Program-made: the position numbers and the translations under genes
The notes under the pieces: generated by a model
Told to the model about the DNA's origin: nothing
The model's database searches: none
The model's input: only the letters and a program-made list of their open reading frames with translations
Assembly: GCA_020851035.1 (NCBI GenBank)
Contig: JADZDM010000010.1
Coordinates: forward strand, 62,001 to 126,000
Length of the DNA: 64,000 nt
From: Gemmatimonadaceae bacterium
GTDB lineage: Bacteria > Gemmatimonadota > Gemmatimonadetes > Gemmatimonadales > Gemmatimonadaceae
Direction of reading: 5' to 3'
Shown: positions 8,488 through 16,592 of the stretch, one piece after another
Position numbering within the stretch: position 1 is the stretch's first letter
Layout: each line of letters starts with the position of its first letter

Positions 8488-9789
8488 TCAGCGGAACCCG
8501 GCCGCCTCGGTTCGCAGTGCCTCCACCAGCCGGTCCACCTCGGCGCGGGTGTTGTAGAGCGCCGGTGTCACGCGCACCGCACTGCCACCGGCGATGCCGC
8601 GCCGCGCCACCGTGAGGATGCGGTGCTTCCCGAGCAGCAGTGCCGCCATGCGCTGCGCCTCGCGGTGGTCCCGCATGGCCGGCAGGCGAAAGCTCGTCAC
8701 GGCGCCGTACCGCGCCGGCTCCTCGGGTGTGAGGATCTGCATGCCGGGCAGGTCCCGGACCCCGTGCACCCACTGCTCGCGCAACGACTGCAGGTGCGCC
8801 TGCTTGCGGCGTCCGCCGATGGCGCGATGGAACGCCAGCGCGGCCGGGACGGTGAGTGTCGCGGCCGGGTTCACCGTGCCGATGCTGGTGCGGCTGCGGG
8901 TGTCGTCGGCCGCGTACATGGTGCTGCCCATGCAGGGCTCGATGTCGGCCAAGCGCGCGGCGCGGATCCAGATGGCGCCGGTGCCGATGGGCGCCGCCAG
9001 CCACTTGTGCAGCGAGAAGCCGACGAAGTCGGCGTCGAGGTCGGCGAGCGTGAAGTCGACGTGGCCGATCGTCTGCGCAGCATCGACGATCGTGTCCACG
9101 CCCCGCGCCCGCGCCATTGCCACGATCTCGCGCACCGGCATGACGACGCCGGTCCGGTTCGAGAGGTGGGTCACCAGCAGGAGCTTCAGCGACGCGGGGG
9201 CCTCGCGCAGCTCGCGCTCGTACGCGGCGAGGATGTTGGCCGTGGTGGCAGGTTCGGGGATCGCGAACTTCCGCACGGTGACACTCCGGCGATCACGCAG
9301 CGACTCCATCGCCTGCTGCATCTCGTCGTAGTCCAGGTCCGCATACAGGACCGCGTCACCAGGACGCAGGCGCGCATACTGCGTGATCAGGCACTGCAGC
9401 GCCTCGGTGCCGTTGCGGGCGAACGCGAACTCCGACGCGGGCGCCTGCATGAGCTGCGCGAGATCCGTGCGCACCCGCTCCAGCGCGGCATCGTACTCGC
9501 GCCCCGGGATGCCGTTGCGGACGAAGAGGACATTGCGCCGGTTGAGGAGCCGCGTCTCGTCGAGGAAGGCCTGCTCCACGGCCCGCAGCATCACGCCCCA
9601 GTAGGCGTTCTCGAGGTTGGTGACGCTCCGGTCGATGTCCCACTGCGCCGCGAGCTCCTCGGCGTCACCCGGACCGGGGGCCCCCGCGGCGGGTGGCAGG
9701 GTGGCCGCAGCTCCGACATCGGGCAGGAGGGCACCGGCGACGGCGCCGGCGAGCGTCTGCTGGAGGAAGAGGCGCCGATCGAGGCTCAT
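8488..9789 (-). CDS. Exported class V aminotransferase-fold PLP enzyme
   Basis: This 433-residue protein belongs to the aminotransferase class V / isopenicillin N epimerase-like group. The PLP lysine is in GFSLHKWLAAP (Lys262), the ring-nitrogen Asp in TIVDAAQT (Asp236), and FARNGTEAL near 123-131 forms the phosphate cup. The N-terminus begins with a Tat-like signal (DRRLFLQQTLAGAVAGALL), so the cofactor-loaded enzyme would be exported folded. The substrate is unknown; cysteine desulfurase-like, kynureninase-like or epimerase activities are all possible. It is convergent with the preceding beta-lactamase-like gene, with 21 bp between stops. Confidence 0.87.
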   Translation of the reverse strand: MSLDRRLFLQQTLAGAVAGALLPDVGAAATLPPAAGAPGPGDAEELAAQWDIDRSVTNLENAYWGVMLRAVEQAFLDETRLLNRRNVLFVRNGIPGREYDAALERVRTDLAQLMQAPASEFAFARNGTEALQCLITQYARLRPGDAVLYADLDYDEMQQAMESLRDRRSVTVRKFAIPEPATTANILAAYERELREAPASLKLLLVTHLSNRTGVVMPVREIVAMARARGVDTIVDAAQTIGHVDFTLADLDADFVGFSLHKWLAAPIGTGAIWIRAARLADIEPCMGSTMYAADDTRSRTSIGTVNPAATLTVPAALAFHRAIGGRRKQAHLQSLREQWVHGVRDLPGMQILTPEEPARYGAVTSFRLPAMRDHREAQRMAALLLGKHRILTVARRGIAGGSAVRVTPALYNTRAEVDRLVEALRTEAAGFR

Positions 9790-10052
9790 GCAGGGTCACT
9801 CACGGGGGAAGGCGGCGACGGAAGGCCGGTACCGGCCGTGGCATGGGGCGAGGGGGAGCTGGCTCGCCTGAAGGTATGCCCGGATCGCGAAGCCGTCGCG
9901 TGGGTGGTACAAGCGCACCGTCCCCTCGTGCCGGTCACCACGCGACGGTGACCGTTCCACACCGCCGTGGCCGCGACTCGCCACATCGTGTGCGTGACGA
10001 GAACTGTCCCGGCGAAGTATGCGCACTGTCGCCGACCCTCACCCCGCCGCCC

Positions 10053-10490
10053 GTGACCTCCCCCCCGCCCCTGCACCGCTTCGCGCGCCTCCTCGGCACG
10101 CTCTCGCTCGCCGGCTGCGCGATCGTCACCGACAGCTCCGACACACCCGGCGTCGCACTCGAGATCGTCGCGTCGATGAACTCGGCCGATTCCGTCCCGG
10201 CCGGCATCACCGTGACGACCCAGCAGGTCGCGGTGCGCGGCACCTTCTCCACGCCCTGCGTGAGCTACGGCGTGACGGCGGGCGCACGCCAGACCGGCCA
10301 GCGGCTCGAGATCACGCTCAGCGGACGTCGGAACGGTGAGCTCTGCGCCTTGGCCATCGGCTACTACACCTACACCGCGACCGTCCCCAGCCTGCCATCC
10401 GGCTCGACCCAGGTCATCGTGCGTCACCGGATCGAGGACGCGAACTGGCCCGTCGCGACGGTGCTCGACACGACGGTCGTCGTGCCATAG
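10053..10490 (+). CDS. Small lipoprotein, unknown
   Basis: This 145-residue protein has a GTG start, a signal peptide and the lipobox LSLAGC. The mature part is rich in beta-strand patterns (VALEIVASM, ITVTTQQVAVRG, STQVIVRHRI) and has two cysteines that could form a disulfide. It looks like a single Ig- or beta-sandwich-like domain, but no family is recognised. Gene content nearby (10.6-11.4 kb) shows another lipoprotein on the same strand, possibly co-expressed. Confidence 0.6.
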   Translation: MTSPPPLHRFARLLGTLSLAGCAIVTDSSDTPGVALEIVASMNSADSVPAGITVTTQQVAVRGTFSTPCVSYGVTAGARQTGQRLEITLSGRRNGELCALAIGYYTYTATVPSLPSGSTQVIVRHRIEDANWPVATVLDTTVVVP

Positions 10491-10502
10491 CGGTCGCTGG
10501 CG

Positions 10503-10532
10503 TTGCCGCTCGCGCGACGGCGGCGCTAATGT
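10503..10532 (+). promoter_or_regulatory. Candidate sigma-70-type promoter
   Basis: TTGCCG at 10503-10508 and TAATGT at 10527-10532 are spaced by 18 bp, in an unusually AT-rich patch about 100 bp before the lipoprotein gene at 10633. Supported only by motif likeness and spacing. Confidence 0.3.
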
Positions 10533-10632
10533 AAATGTGGTCGTGAAGTGACTTGATCCGCCGCAGCCCCAGGCAATCCGCCCCCGGGCTCCGCCGGATC
10601 CGCGACTGCCCTGCCCCAACACGGAGACTCCT

Positions 10633-11409
10633 GTGTCGCTGCGCCGTACCGCCCTCCTGGCCTCCGCCGCGGCCCTCGCCGCCTGCAGCGACAGCACGGC
10701 GCCAACGCCGGACCCGCTCGCGTCCGACGCCCCGCAACTGGGGGCCACGCTGACCATCGCCGGCGTCAGCGCCCTTGGTGCCGCCGGCGTGAGCGGCCTG
10801 GGCGGGTCGCTCACGGGCAGTCCGTTCGCGATCGCCGCCGCTGGCACCGGCAGCATGCCACCGGCGCCGTCGTGCACGCGCACGGCGGAAGGGCTGCTCC
10901 GCTGCTCGACGACGTTCAGCGGCCTCACCATCGACTACGTCACCGGCCGTCCGGATTCACTCGGGACGCGGATGGACATGACGATGAGCGGCACGCTGCC
11001 GGCGGCGAACGGCCGCCCCTCGCTCAGGATCCAGCGCACCGCGACGAACTGGATGGAGCCCCTCGCCGGCGGCGGCACGAGCCTGGTGGGCACGCGCCAT
11101 CGCAGCGCCGAGACCGGCACCACCGAGCAGCTCGGTGCACCGCGTCAGCTGATGACCGACACGGCCAGCACCGACGTCCGCATGTACTTCACGAACGACG
11201 CCAGCGGTGCCGTGCCGCTCCCGCGCCTCGTCGGCACCAGCCGGCGCGTGATCTGGACGAGTCGCGACGGGAGCGCGCCGAGCTACTGGCGCGAGACGAC
11301 GACCTACGACAGCAGCACCGTGATCCGCAGCCTCGTCGAGTCGCCGGCCGGGACGCGACACTGCAGCATCAATCTGGCGGCACGCGTGATCGCGCTGTCC
11401 TGCAACTGA
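10633..11409 (+). CDS. Lipoprotein, unknown
   Basis: This 258-residue lipoprotein starts at a GTG; the signal peptide ends in ALAACSDS (Cys18). The mature protein has a Gly/Ala-rich region (residues 38-75) and then a beta-rich domain with two Cys residues, one in SCTRTAEGLLRC and another in RHCSINL near the end. I do not recognise a family. It follows a small lipoprotein and precedes a beta-lactamase-like gene on the same strand, but the tandem hairpin repeat between it and the next gene suggests separate control. Confidence 0.65.
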   Translation: MSLRRTALLASAAALAACSDSTAPTPDPLASDAPQLGATLTIAGVSALGAAGVSGLGGSLTGSPFAIAAAGTGSMPPAPSCTRTAEGLLRCSTTFSGLTIDYVTGRPDSLGTRMDMTMSGTLPAANGRPSLRIQRTATNWMEPLAGGGTSLVGTRHRSAETGTTEQLGAPRQLMTDTASTDVRMYFTNDASGAVPLPRLVGTSRRVIWTSRDGSAPSYWRETTTYDSSTVIRSLVESPAGTRHCSINLAARVIALSCN

Positions 11410-11414
11410 GTGCG

Positions 11415-11464
11415 GTTCAAGATCCCCGTCCCCTTGAACCGTTCAAGATCCCCGTCCCCTTGAA
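11415..11464. repeat. Tandem pair of dyad repeats before beta-lactamase-like gene
   Basis: Two 26-bp-spaced copies of a unit with TTCAAG and CTTGAA arms around a loop reading GGGGACGGGGAT on the minus strand (arms 11415-11421/11433-11439 and 11441-11447/11459-11464). The second unit ends 7 bp before the ATG at 11472, where a ribosome-binding site would be expected. The GGGGACGGGG core resembles REP-type repeats mobilised by RAYT transposases, but this is an inference. Confidence 0.8.
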
Positions 11465-11471
11465 ACGGTCC

Positions 11472-13451
11472 ATGACGCGCCTCGCACTCACGCTGGCCCT
11501 CCTCGCCGTGAGCGCCCCGCTCGCCGCGCAGGTCACCCTCACCGCCGGCCAGCCCGTCCAGGGCACCCTCGCCCGCGGCGACACCGCCCGCTTCCGCCTC
11601 GACGCCGACTCGGCCACGCTCATCCGCCTCACGCTCGACCAGCGCTCCGTGAACGCCACCCTGCGCGTGCTCGGCCCGCGCGGCAACACGCTGCGCTCCG
11701 TGAACGCCGCGCCCCGCGGCACCGAACGGCTGCAGCTCGAGACCGTGACCAAGGGCGTGCACCAGGTGCAGGTCGTCCCCGTGGACTCGGCCAGCGGCGC
11801 GTTCACGCTGACGCTCGTCGCCCGCGAGCCGCTCTCGTCCAACCCGGCCACCCTCGTGGACCAGCTGCTCGCGCCCTGGGATCGCCGCGACGGACCCGGC
11901 GCCGCGGTGGCCGTGTGGCGCGGCGGCCGGACGCTGCTCGCGCGCGGGTACGGCATGGCGAACCTCGCGTACGACGTCCCCTTCACGCCCACCACGCCCA
12001 CCAACATCGGCAGCACCTCGAAGCAGTTCACGGCCTTCGCCGTCATGCTGCTGGTGGACGAGGGCCGGCTCTCCCTCGATGACGACGTGCGCACGCACTT
12101 CCCAGAACTGCCGGACCTGGGCAAGGTCGTCACCGTGCGCCACCTGCTCACGCACACCAGCGGCTACCGCGAGGTCTACAACGCCCTCGTCATCGCGGCG
12201 CGCCGCATCGACGAGGGAGACTACGTGGGCCGCGAGGAGATGATCGGCCTGCTCCAGCGCCAGCCCACGCTGCAGAATGCCCCCGGGGCCGAGTTCAACT
12301 ACAACAACACCGCGTTCGCACTGCTCGCGATGCTGGTGGAGCGGGTGGCGAAGGTGCCGTTCCCCGAGTTCATGGCGCGCCGCGTCTTTGCGCCGATTGG
12401 CATGACCCACACCGTGGTGCGTGCCGACCGCCACGGCACGGTGCGCGGCGCCACCACCGGCTACTCACGCGGGCCGCAGGGTGACTGGCGCGACCTCGGC
12501 GACCTGGGCGGGTCGATGGGCGCCGGTGGCATCTACACCACGCTCGGCGACCTGCAGAAGTGGGCGGAGAACTACGCCAGTCCGCGCGTCGGCACGGCGA
12601 AGGGCATTGCGCAGATGATGACGCCCTTCACGCTCAGCACCGGCAAGTCCACCGGCTACGGGTTCGGCCTGTTCATCGACCGGCAGGGGCCGCAGCAGCG
12701 GGTGCACCACGGCGGTGCCGACATCTCACACCGCTCGATGCTCGCGCTGTACCCGGACATCGACGCCGGCGTGACGGTGCAGAGCAACGACGGGAGCTTC
12801 GACTCGTCGATCGCCTTCCGGATCGCGACGGCCTTCTTCCCCGAGCTCTCAGCCCGCGCCACGACCGGCGCCGCCTTCGATGCTGCCGCGTATGACCCAA
12901 AGACGTTCGACCGGTTCGTGGGGCGCTACGCGCTCGACCTCGCGCCGGCACGAATCATGACCTTCACCCGCACCGGCGACTCGCTCGCGATCCAGCTCAC
13001 CGGGCAGCCGAAGTTCCCGATCTACCCGACGTCGGACACGTCGTTCGTGCTGCGGGTGGTGCCGGCCTCGGTCACCTTCCAGCGCGATGCGCAGGGCAAG
13101 GTCACGGGGCTGATGCTGCACCAGAACGGCGACAATCACGCCACGCGCCTCGAGGGGCCGGCGCCCGATGCCGCGACGCCGTGGGTGCCGACGCCGGCCC
13201 AGCTGGCGTCGTATGCAGGGCGCTACTTCAGCGAGGAGCTCGAGACGTTCTACGAGGTGGCCGTCACCGCCGGGAAGCTCACCGTCACCAACCGTCGCAT
13301 GGAACCGCTGCCGCTCACGGTCGGCGCACCCGACACGTTCAGCAGCGGTGAGACCACCCTCGCGTTCGAGCGCGACCGGAACGGCATCGTGGTCGCGTTC
13401 TACGCCGGCAACGGTCGTACGCGCAACGTGCGGTTCGCGCGGGTGCGGTAG
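11472..13451 (+). CDS. Secreted serine beta-lactamase-family hydrolase with extra domains
   Basis: This 659-residue protein has a signal peptide (cleavage after PLAAQ, residue 20), an N-terminal beta-sandwich like the bacterial pre-peptidase domain (about 22-118), a class C beta-lactamase-type catalytic domain (about 125-450) and a C-terminal beta-rich region typical of long Gemmatimonadota/Acidobacteria homologues. Catalytic motifs are intact: STSK at 181-184, YNN at 277-279 and HHGG in place of KTG. The likely job is hydrolysis of an ester or D-amino peptide in the periplasm. The gene starts just after a tandem dyad repeat and has no clear Shine-Dalgarno sequence. Confidence 0.88.
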   Translation: MTRLALTLALLAVSAPLAAQVTLTAGQPVQGTLARGDTARFRLDADSATLIRLTLDQRSVNATLRVLGPRGNTLRSVNAAPRGTERLQLETVTKGVHQVQVVPVDSASGAFTLTLVAREPLSSNPATLVDQLLAPWDRRDGPGAAVAVWRGGRTLLARGYGMANLAYDVPFTPTTPTNIGSTSKQFTAFAVMLLVDEGRLSLDDDVRTHFPELPDLGKVVTVRHLLTHTSGYREVYNALVIAARRIDEGDYVGREEMIGLLQRQPTLQNAPGAEFNYNNTAFALLAMLVERVAKVPFPEFMARRVFAPIGMTHTVVRADRHGTVRGATTGYSRGPQGDWRDLGDLGGSMGAGGIYTTLGDLQKWAENYASPRVGTAKGIAQMMTPFTLSTGKSTGYGFGLFIDRQGPQQRVHHGGADISHRSMLALYPDIDAGVTVQSNDGSFDSSIAFRIATAFFPELSARATTGAAFDAAAYDPKTFDRFVGRYALDLAPARIMTFTRTGDSLAIQLTGQPKFPIYPTSDTSFVLRVVPASVTFQRDAQGKVTGLMLHQNGDNHATRLEGPAPDAATPWVPTPAQLASYAGRYFSEELETFYEVAVTAGKLTVTNRRMEPLPLTVGAPDTFSSGETTLAFERDRNGIVVAFYAGNGRTRNVRFARVR

Positions 13452-13576
13452 CCGGATCGGGGGGCCGGCGCCGGTCGACCGCGCCCCCGTTCCACCATAA
13501 GGTCCAGCTCGCTGAATCCTTCGAGCGCGAACCCGGCTCTTCAGCGGAACGTACTTGTTCCCGGAGTTCCGCCGTC

Positions 13577-14401
13577 GTGCTGCCCCATGCCGTCACCCTC
13601 GCCACCGCGGCGGCTTCCGCCGTCGGCATCGGTGCGTCACTGGGGCTGCTGGGCGGCGGTGGGTCGATCCTGACCGTCCCGGTGCTGGTCCATGCCCTCG
13701 GGATCGCGGCCCCCTCGGCGGTGGCGATGAGCATGCCGGTCGTCGGCCTCACCAGCCTGGTCGGCGCAGTGGGCCATTGGCGGGCGGGGCATGTCCGGAT
13801 CCAGAGCGCGCTCGCCTTCGGCGGCATGGCGATGGTCGGCGCCTACCTGGGCAGCTCGATCGGGCGCGCGATCGGCGGCGAGGCGCAGCTCACGCTGCTG
13901 GCGCTGCTCATGACCATCACGGCGATTGCCATGTGGCGGAAGCCCGCCGCGCGACCGCCGGAGACGGCGGCGGCGGCGAGCGCGCGCCCGCGCATGGGGA
14001 TCGCCGCCGTCGTGGCCTTCGCTGTGGGACTGCTCACCGGCACCGTCGGCATCGGCGGCGGATTCCTGGTGGTTCCGGCGCTGGTCCTGTTCGTCGGCCT
14101 CTCGATGGCCGACGCCATCGGTACCTCACTGGTGGTGATCGCCATGAATGCGGCGGCGGGCCTGGCCGGCTACGCCGGCCACGTCCCCATCCAGTGGCGG
14201 ACCGTCGCCTGGTTCTCGGCGCTCGCCGCGCTGGGCATCCTCGCCGGCCTGCGACTCGCCCCTCACATCCCTGCCGCGCGCCTCCGGCGTGCGTTTGCCG
14301 TGCTGCTGGTCGTCGTCGGTGCCGTCCAGCTCTGGCCTCACGTGGCGACGCTGTCGTCGCCTGCACCGTCGTCCCCGGTCCCCGCCGCGCGCGCGCCGTG
14401 A
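13577..14401 (+). CDS. TauE/SafE family sulfite/organosulfonate exporter
   Basis: This 274-residue inner-membrane protein has about eight hydrophobic helices and two copies of the family's signature Gly-rich loop (GLLGGGGSILTVPVL near 28-42 and GTVGIGGGFLVVPAL near 156-170). TauE/SafE proteins export sulfite, sulfoacetate or related anions. The next genes encode a persulfide dioxygenase-like fusion and the remains of sulfide:quinone oxidoreductase, so export of sulfite made during sulfide oxidation is the likely role here. The start is the GTG at 13577. Confidence 0.9.
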   Translation: MLPHAVTLATAAASAVGIGASLGLLGGGGSILTVPVLVHALGIAAPSAVAMSMPVVGLTSLVGAVGHWRAGHVRIQSALAFGGMAMVGAYLGSSIGRAIGGEAQLTLLALLMTITAIAMWRKPAARPPETAAAASARPRMGIAAVVAFAVGLLTGTVGIGGGFLVVPALVLFVGLSMADAIGTSLVVIAMNAAAGLAGYAGHVPIQWRTVAWFSALAALGILAGLRLAPHIPAARLRRAFAVLLVVVGAVQLWPHVATLSSPAPSSPVPAARAP

Positions 14402-14458
14402 CCGGGCCCTTCGCGCAGTCCGACGCACGATTCCCGATTCACCCCTGAGGAACCCGCC

Positions 14459-15880
14459 ATGCTCGTCCGCCAGATTCACGACACCGGCCTCGCCCAATAC
14501 GCCTACCTGGTTGGCTGCCCGCGCACGGGCGAAGCGATCATCTTCGATCCCGAGCGCGACATCGACCGGTACTTCGAGCTGGCCGCTGCGCACAAGCTGC
14601 GCATCGTGGCCGCCGCCGACACGCACATCCACGCCGACTACCTGAGCGGCCTGCGCGAGTTCGCGGAGCGCGGCGTGATGGTGTATGCCAGCGATGAGGG
14701 CGGCGCGGACTGGCGCTACGAGTGGCTCCTCGGCAGCGCGTATCCGCATCGCCTGGTGCACCACGGTGACCACTTCAAGGTCGGCAACATCGAGTTCGCG
14801 GTCCTGCACACGCCCGGCCACACGCCGGAGCATGTCGCGTACACGGTCGTGGACACGGGCAGCGGCGCCACCGAGCCGATCGGCGTGATCAGCGGGGACT
14901 TCGTGTTCGTCGGTGACCTGGGGCGTCCGGACCTGCTGGAGGAGGCGGCCGGCGTGGTTGGCACCATGGACCCGGGTGCCCGGCAGCTCTACGCCTCGCT
15001 CGCGCACTTCCGTGCACTGCCGGAACACGTGCAGGTGTGGCCGGCACACGGCGCGGGCAGCGCCTGCGGCAAGTCGCTTGGCGACATCCCGTCGTCCACG
15101 GTCGGCTACGAACTCCGCTACAACCCGGCGGTGCTCGCGGCGACCTCGGAGCAACACTTCGTCGACTACATCCTCTCCGGCCAGCCGGAGCCGCCGATGT
15201 ACTTCGCGCGCATGAAGCGGGACAACCGGCGCGGACCGCGGGTCATCGGCGCCGTCACGATGCCACCGCGCATGGCCGCGGATACCCTCGCCGCGGCCGG
15301 CACCACCGGCGCTGCGGTGATCGTGGACACCCGCGGGCGGAAGGCCTTCCTGGCGCGCCACGTGCGCGGCTCGCTGCTGGCCGAACGGGCCGACCAGTTC
15401 GTGAACATCACGGGCTCGTACATCGCCGAGGACGCGCCGATGTACCTCGTGGTCGACGAGGGTGAGCTCGATGCCTCGGTGCGTGACCTCCTGCGCATCG
15501 GCCTCGACGACGTGCGCGGCTGGGTCGGCACGGCGGAGTACGAGGCGTGGCTGGCCACTGCCCCGGGCGTCGCGACGATCGCGAGCATCACGATGGCCGA
15601 GCTGGAGGCGCGGCGCCACGATGGCGGCGTGACGATCCTCGACGTGCGCGGCAAGGTCGACTTCGTCGAGCGGCACATTCCCGTCGCGATCAACGTGGCA
15701 CACACGCGCCTGCCGGCGCGCCTGCAGGAGATCCCGCGCGACCTGCCGCTGCTGGTGCATTGCAACAGTGGTGCGCGGTCCGCCCATGCGGTGGCGTTGC
15801 TCGAGCGTGAAGGGTACCAGGTGACGAACGTGGCGGACATGTTCGCCAACTGGCATGAGGCGGTGCCGGCGCGCACCTGA
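14459..15880 (+). CDS. Metallo-beta-lactamase/rhodanese fusion (persulfide dioxygenase type)
   Basis: This 473-residue protein joins an ETHE1-like metallo-beta-lactamase domain (1-about 250) to two rhodanese domains. Metal ligands are visible as DTHIHADY (His56, His58, Asp60), HTPGHTPEH (His117) and GDFVFVGDLGRPD. The first rhodanese domain (about 270-350) has no active-site Cys; the second has one in LLVHCNSGARSAH. ETHE1-type enzymes oxidise glutathione persulfide to sulfite; rhodanese domains move the sulfane sulfur. Neighbours fit a sulfide-oxidation pathway. It follows the TauE/SafE gene by 57 bp and is likely in one transcript with it. Confidence 0.9.
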   Translation: MLVRQIHDTGLAQYAYLVGCPRTGEAIIFDPERDIDRYFELAAAHKLRIVAAADTHIHADYLSGLREFAERGVMVYASDEGGADWRYEWLLGSAYPHRLVHHGDHFKVGNIEFAVLHTPGHTPEHVAYTVVDTGSGATEPIGVISGDFVFVGDLGRPDLLEEAAGVVGTMDPGARQLYASLAHFRALPEHVQVWPAHGAGSACGKSLGDIPSSTVGYELRYNPAVLAATSEQHFVDYILSGQPEPPMYFARMKRDNRRGPRVIGAVTMPPRMAADTLAAAGTTGAAVIVDTRGRKAFLARHVRGSLLAERADQFVNITGSYIAEDAPMYLVVDEGELDASVRDLLRIGLDDVRGWVGTAEYEAWLATAPGVATIASITMAELEARRHDGGVTILDVRGKVDFVERHIPVAINVAHTRLPARLQEIPRDLPLLVHCNSGARSAHAVALLEREGYQVTNVADMFANWHEAVPART

Positions 15881-15899
15881 CCGGCGCCGGGCAGGACCC

Positions 15900-15933
15900 T
15901 GCCCCGCGCCGGTCGATGCCGCGGCGCGGGGCA
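15900..15933 (+). terminator. Strong hairpin terminator
   Basis: A perfect 12-bp inverted repeat (TGCCCCGCGCCG and complement) with a 10-nt loop, followed by TTCT, lies 19 bp after the fusion gene. It separates the intact sulfur genes from the broken ones. Confidence 0.7.
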
Positions 15934-15959
15934 TTCTCCCCACTCCTTGCTCCCCGACC

Positions 15960-16109
15960 ATGGCTGCCCCCATCACGATGGCCCCGGGCCCCGATGCCCG
16001 GCTCGATGCGCTGCTGCGCCGACTGGAACGCACGCTGGACGCACTCGAACCGGTGGTGCCGCTCGTGCAGCGGGCCCCCGACATGATCGGCATGGCCGCT
16101 GACACCTGA
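15960..16109 (+). pseudogene. DUF1641 protein, N-terminal fragment
   Basis: Only 49 residues remain. They match, from memory of the family, the beginning of DUF1641 proteins: an Arg/Leu-rich amphipathic helix (RLDALLRRLERTLDALEP) followed by PLVQRAPDMIGMAADT. Normal members are longer and continue after the AxDT phrase. The reading frame ends in a TGA supplied by out-of-frame sequence of the next gene fragment, showing that the end of the gene has been deleted. DUF1641 genes often accompany sulfide:quinone oxidoreductase. Confidence 0.6.
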
Positions 16110-16504
16110 AGGCCAGTCCGCTCGGCGACGCGGCGGGATGGGTGGACGTGGACAAGGAGACGCTGCAGCACGCGCGCTACAACGACGTGTTCGGCATCGG
16201 CGACTGCACCAACCTGCCGACCTCCAAGACCGGCGCCGCGATCCGGAGCCAGGCACCGGCGCTGGTGGCGAACCTCATGGCCTTCCGCCGCGGTGAGCCG
16301 CTCCCGAACCGCTACGACGGCTACACCGCCTGCCCGGTGGTCACGGGCTACGGCACTCTCGTGATGGCGGAGTTCGACTACACCAAGCAACCGGCGGAGT
16401 CGATGCCGTTCGACCAGAACCGCGAGCGCTACTCGATGTACGCGCTGAAGACGTATGCCCTGCCGCAGCTGTACTGGCACGGCATGCTGCGTGGGCGGCT
16501 CTGA
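16106..16504 (+). pseudogene. Sulfide:quinone oxidoreductase, C-terminal fragment
   Basis: About 130 residues remain, starting abruptly at LKASPLGDAAGWVDVDKETL, immediately after the DUF1641 fragment. They include the typical FAD-binding C-terminal pattern of flavoprotein sulfide:quinone oxidoreductases: DVFGIGDCTNLPTSKTGAAI, then a Gln-Ala-Pro helix, YDGYTACPVVTGYG and a C-terminal membrane-associated helix. The first FAD fold and the first half of the catalytic cysteines, roughly 300 residues, are absent. The fragment has no proper start; the first in-frame GTG is at 16142. It is very probably inactive. Confidence 0.75.
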
Positions 16505-16530
16505 GCCGCCGGCCCGCCGCTCGCGGTGTT

Positions 16531-16570
16531 GGCGCGCCCCGCTGCCACGGTCGTGGCGGCGGGGCGCGCC
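16531..16570. terminator. Bidirectional terminator between convergent genes
   Basis: An 18-bp stem with one T-G wobble pair and a GGTC loop, between the end of the sulfide:quinone oxidoreductase fragment and the convergent zinc-ribbon gene. Confidence 0.7.
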
Positions 16571-16592
16571 TGCGTCACCCTGCGGATCGCCG

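Noticed and set aside
7192-13451. Antibiotic-resistance beta-lactamases
   Set aside because: The two proteins have the SxxK fold, but their extra domains and altered third motif fit esterase or peptidase relatives better than true beta-lactamases.
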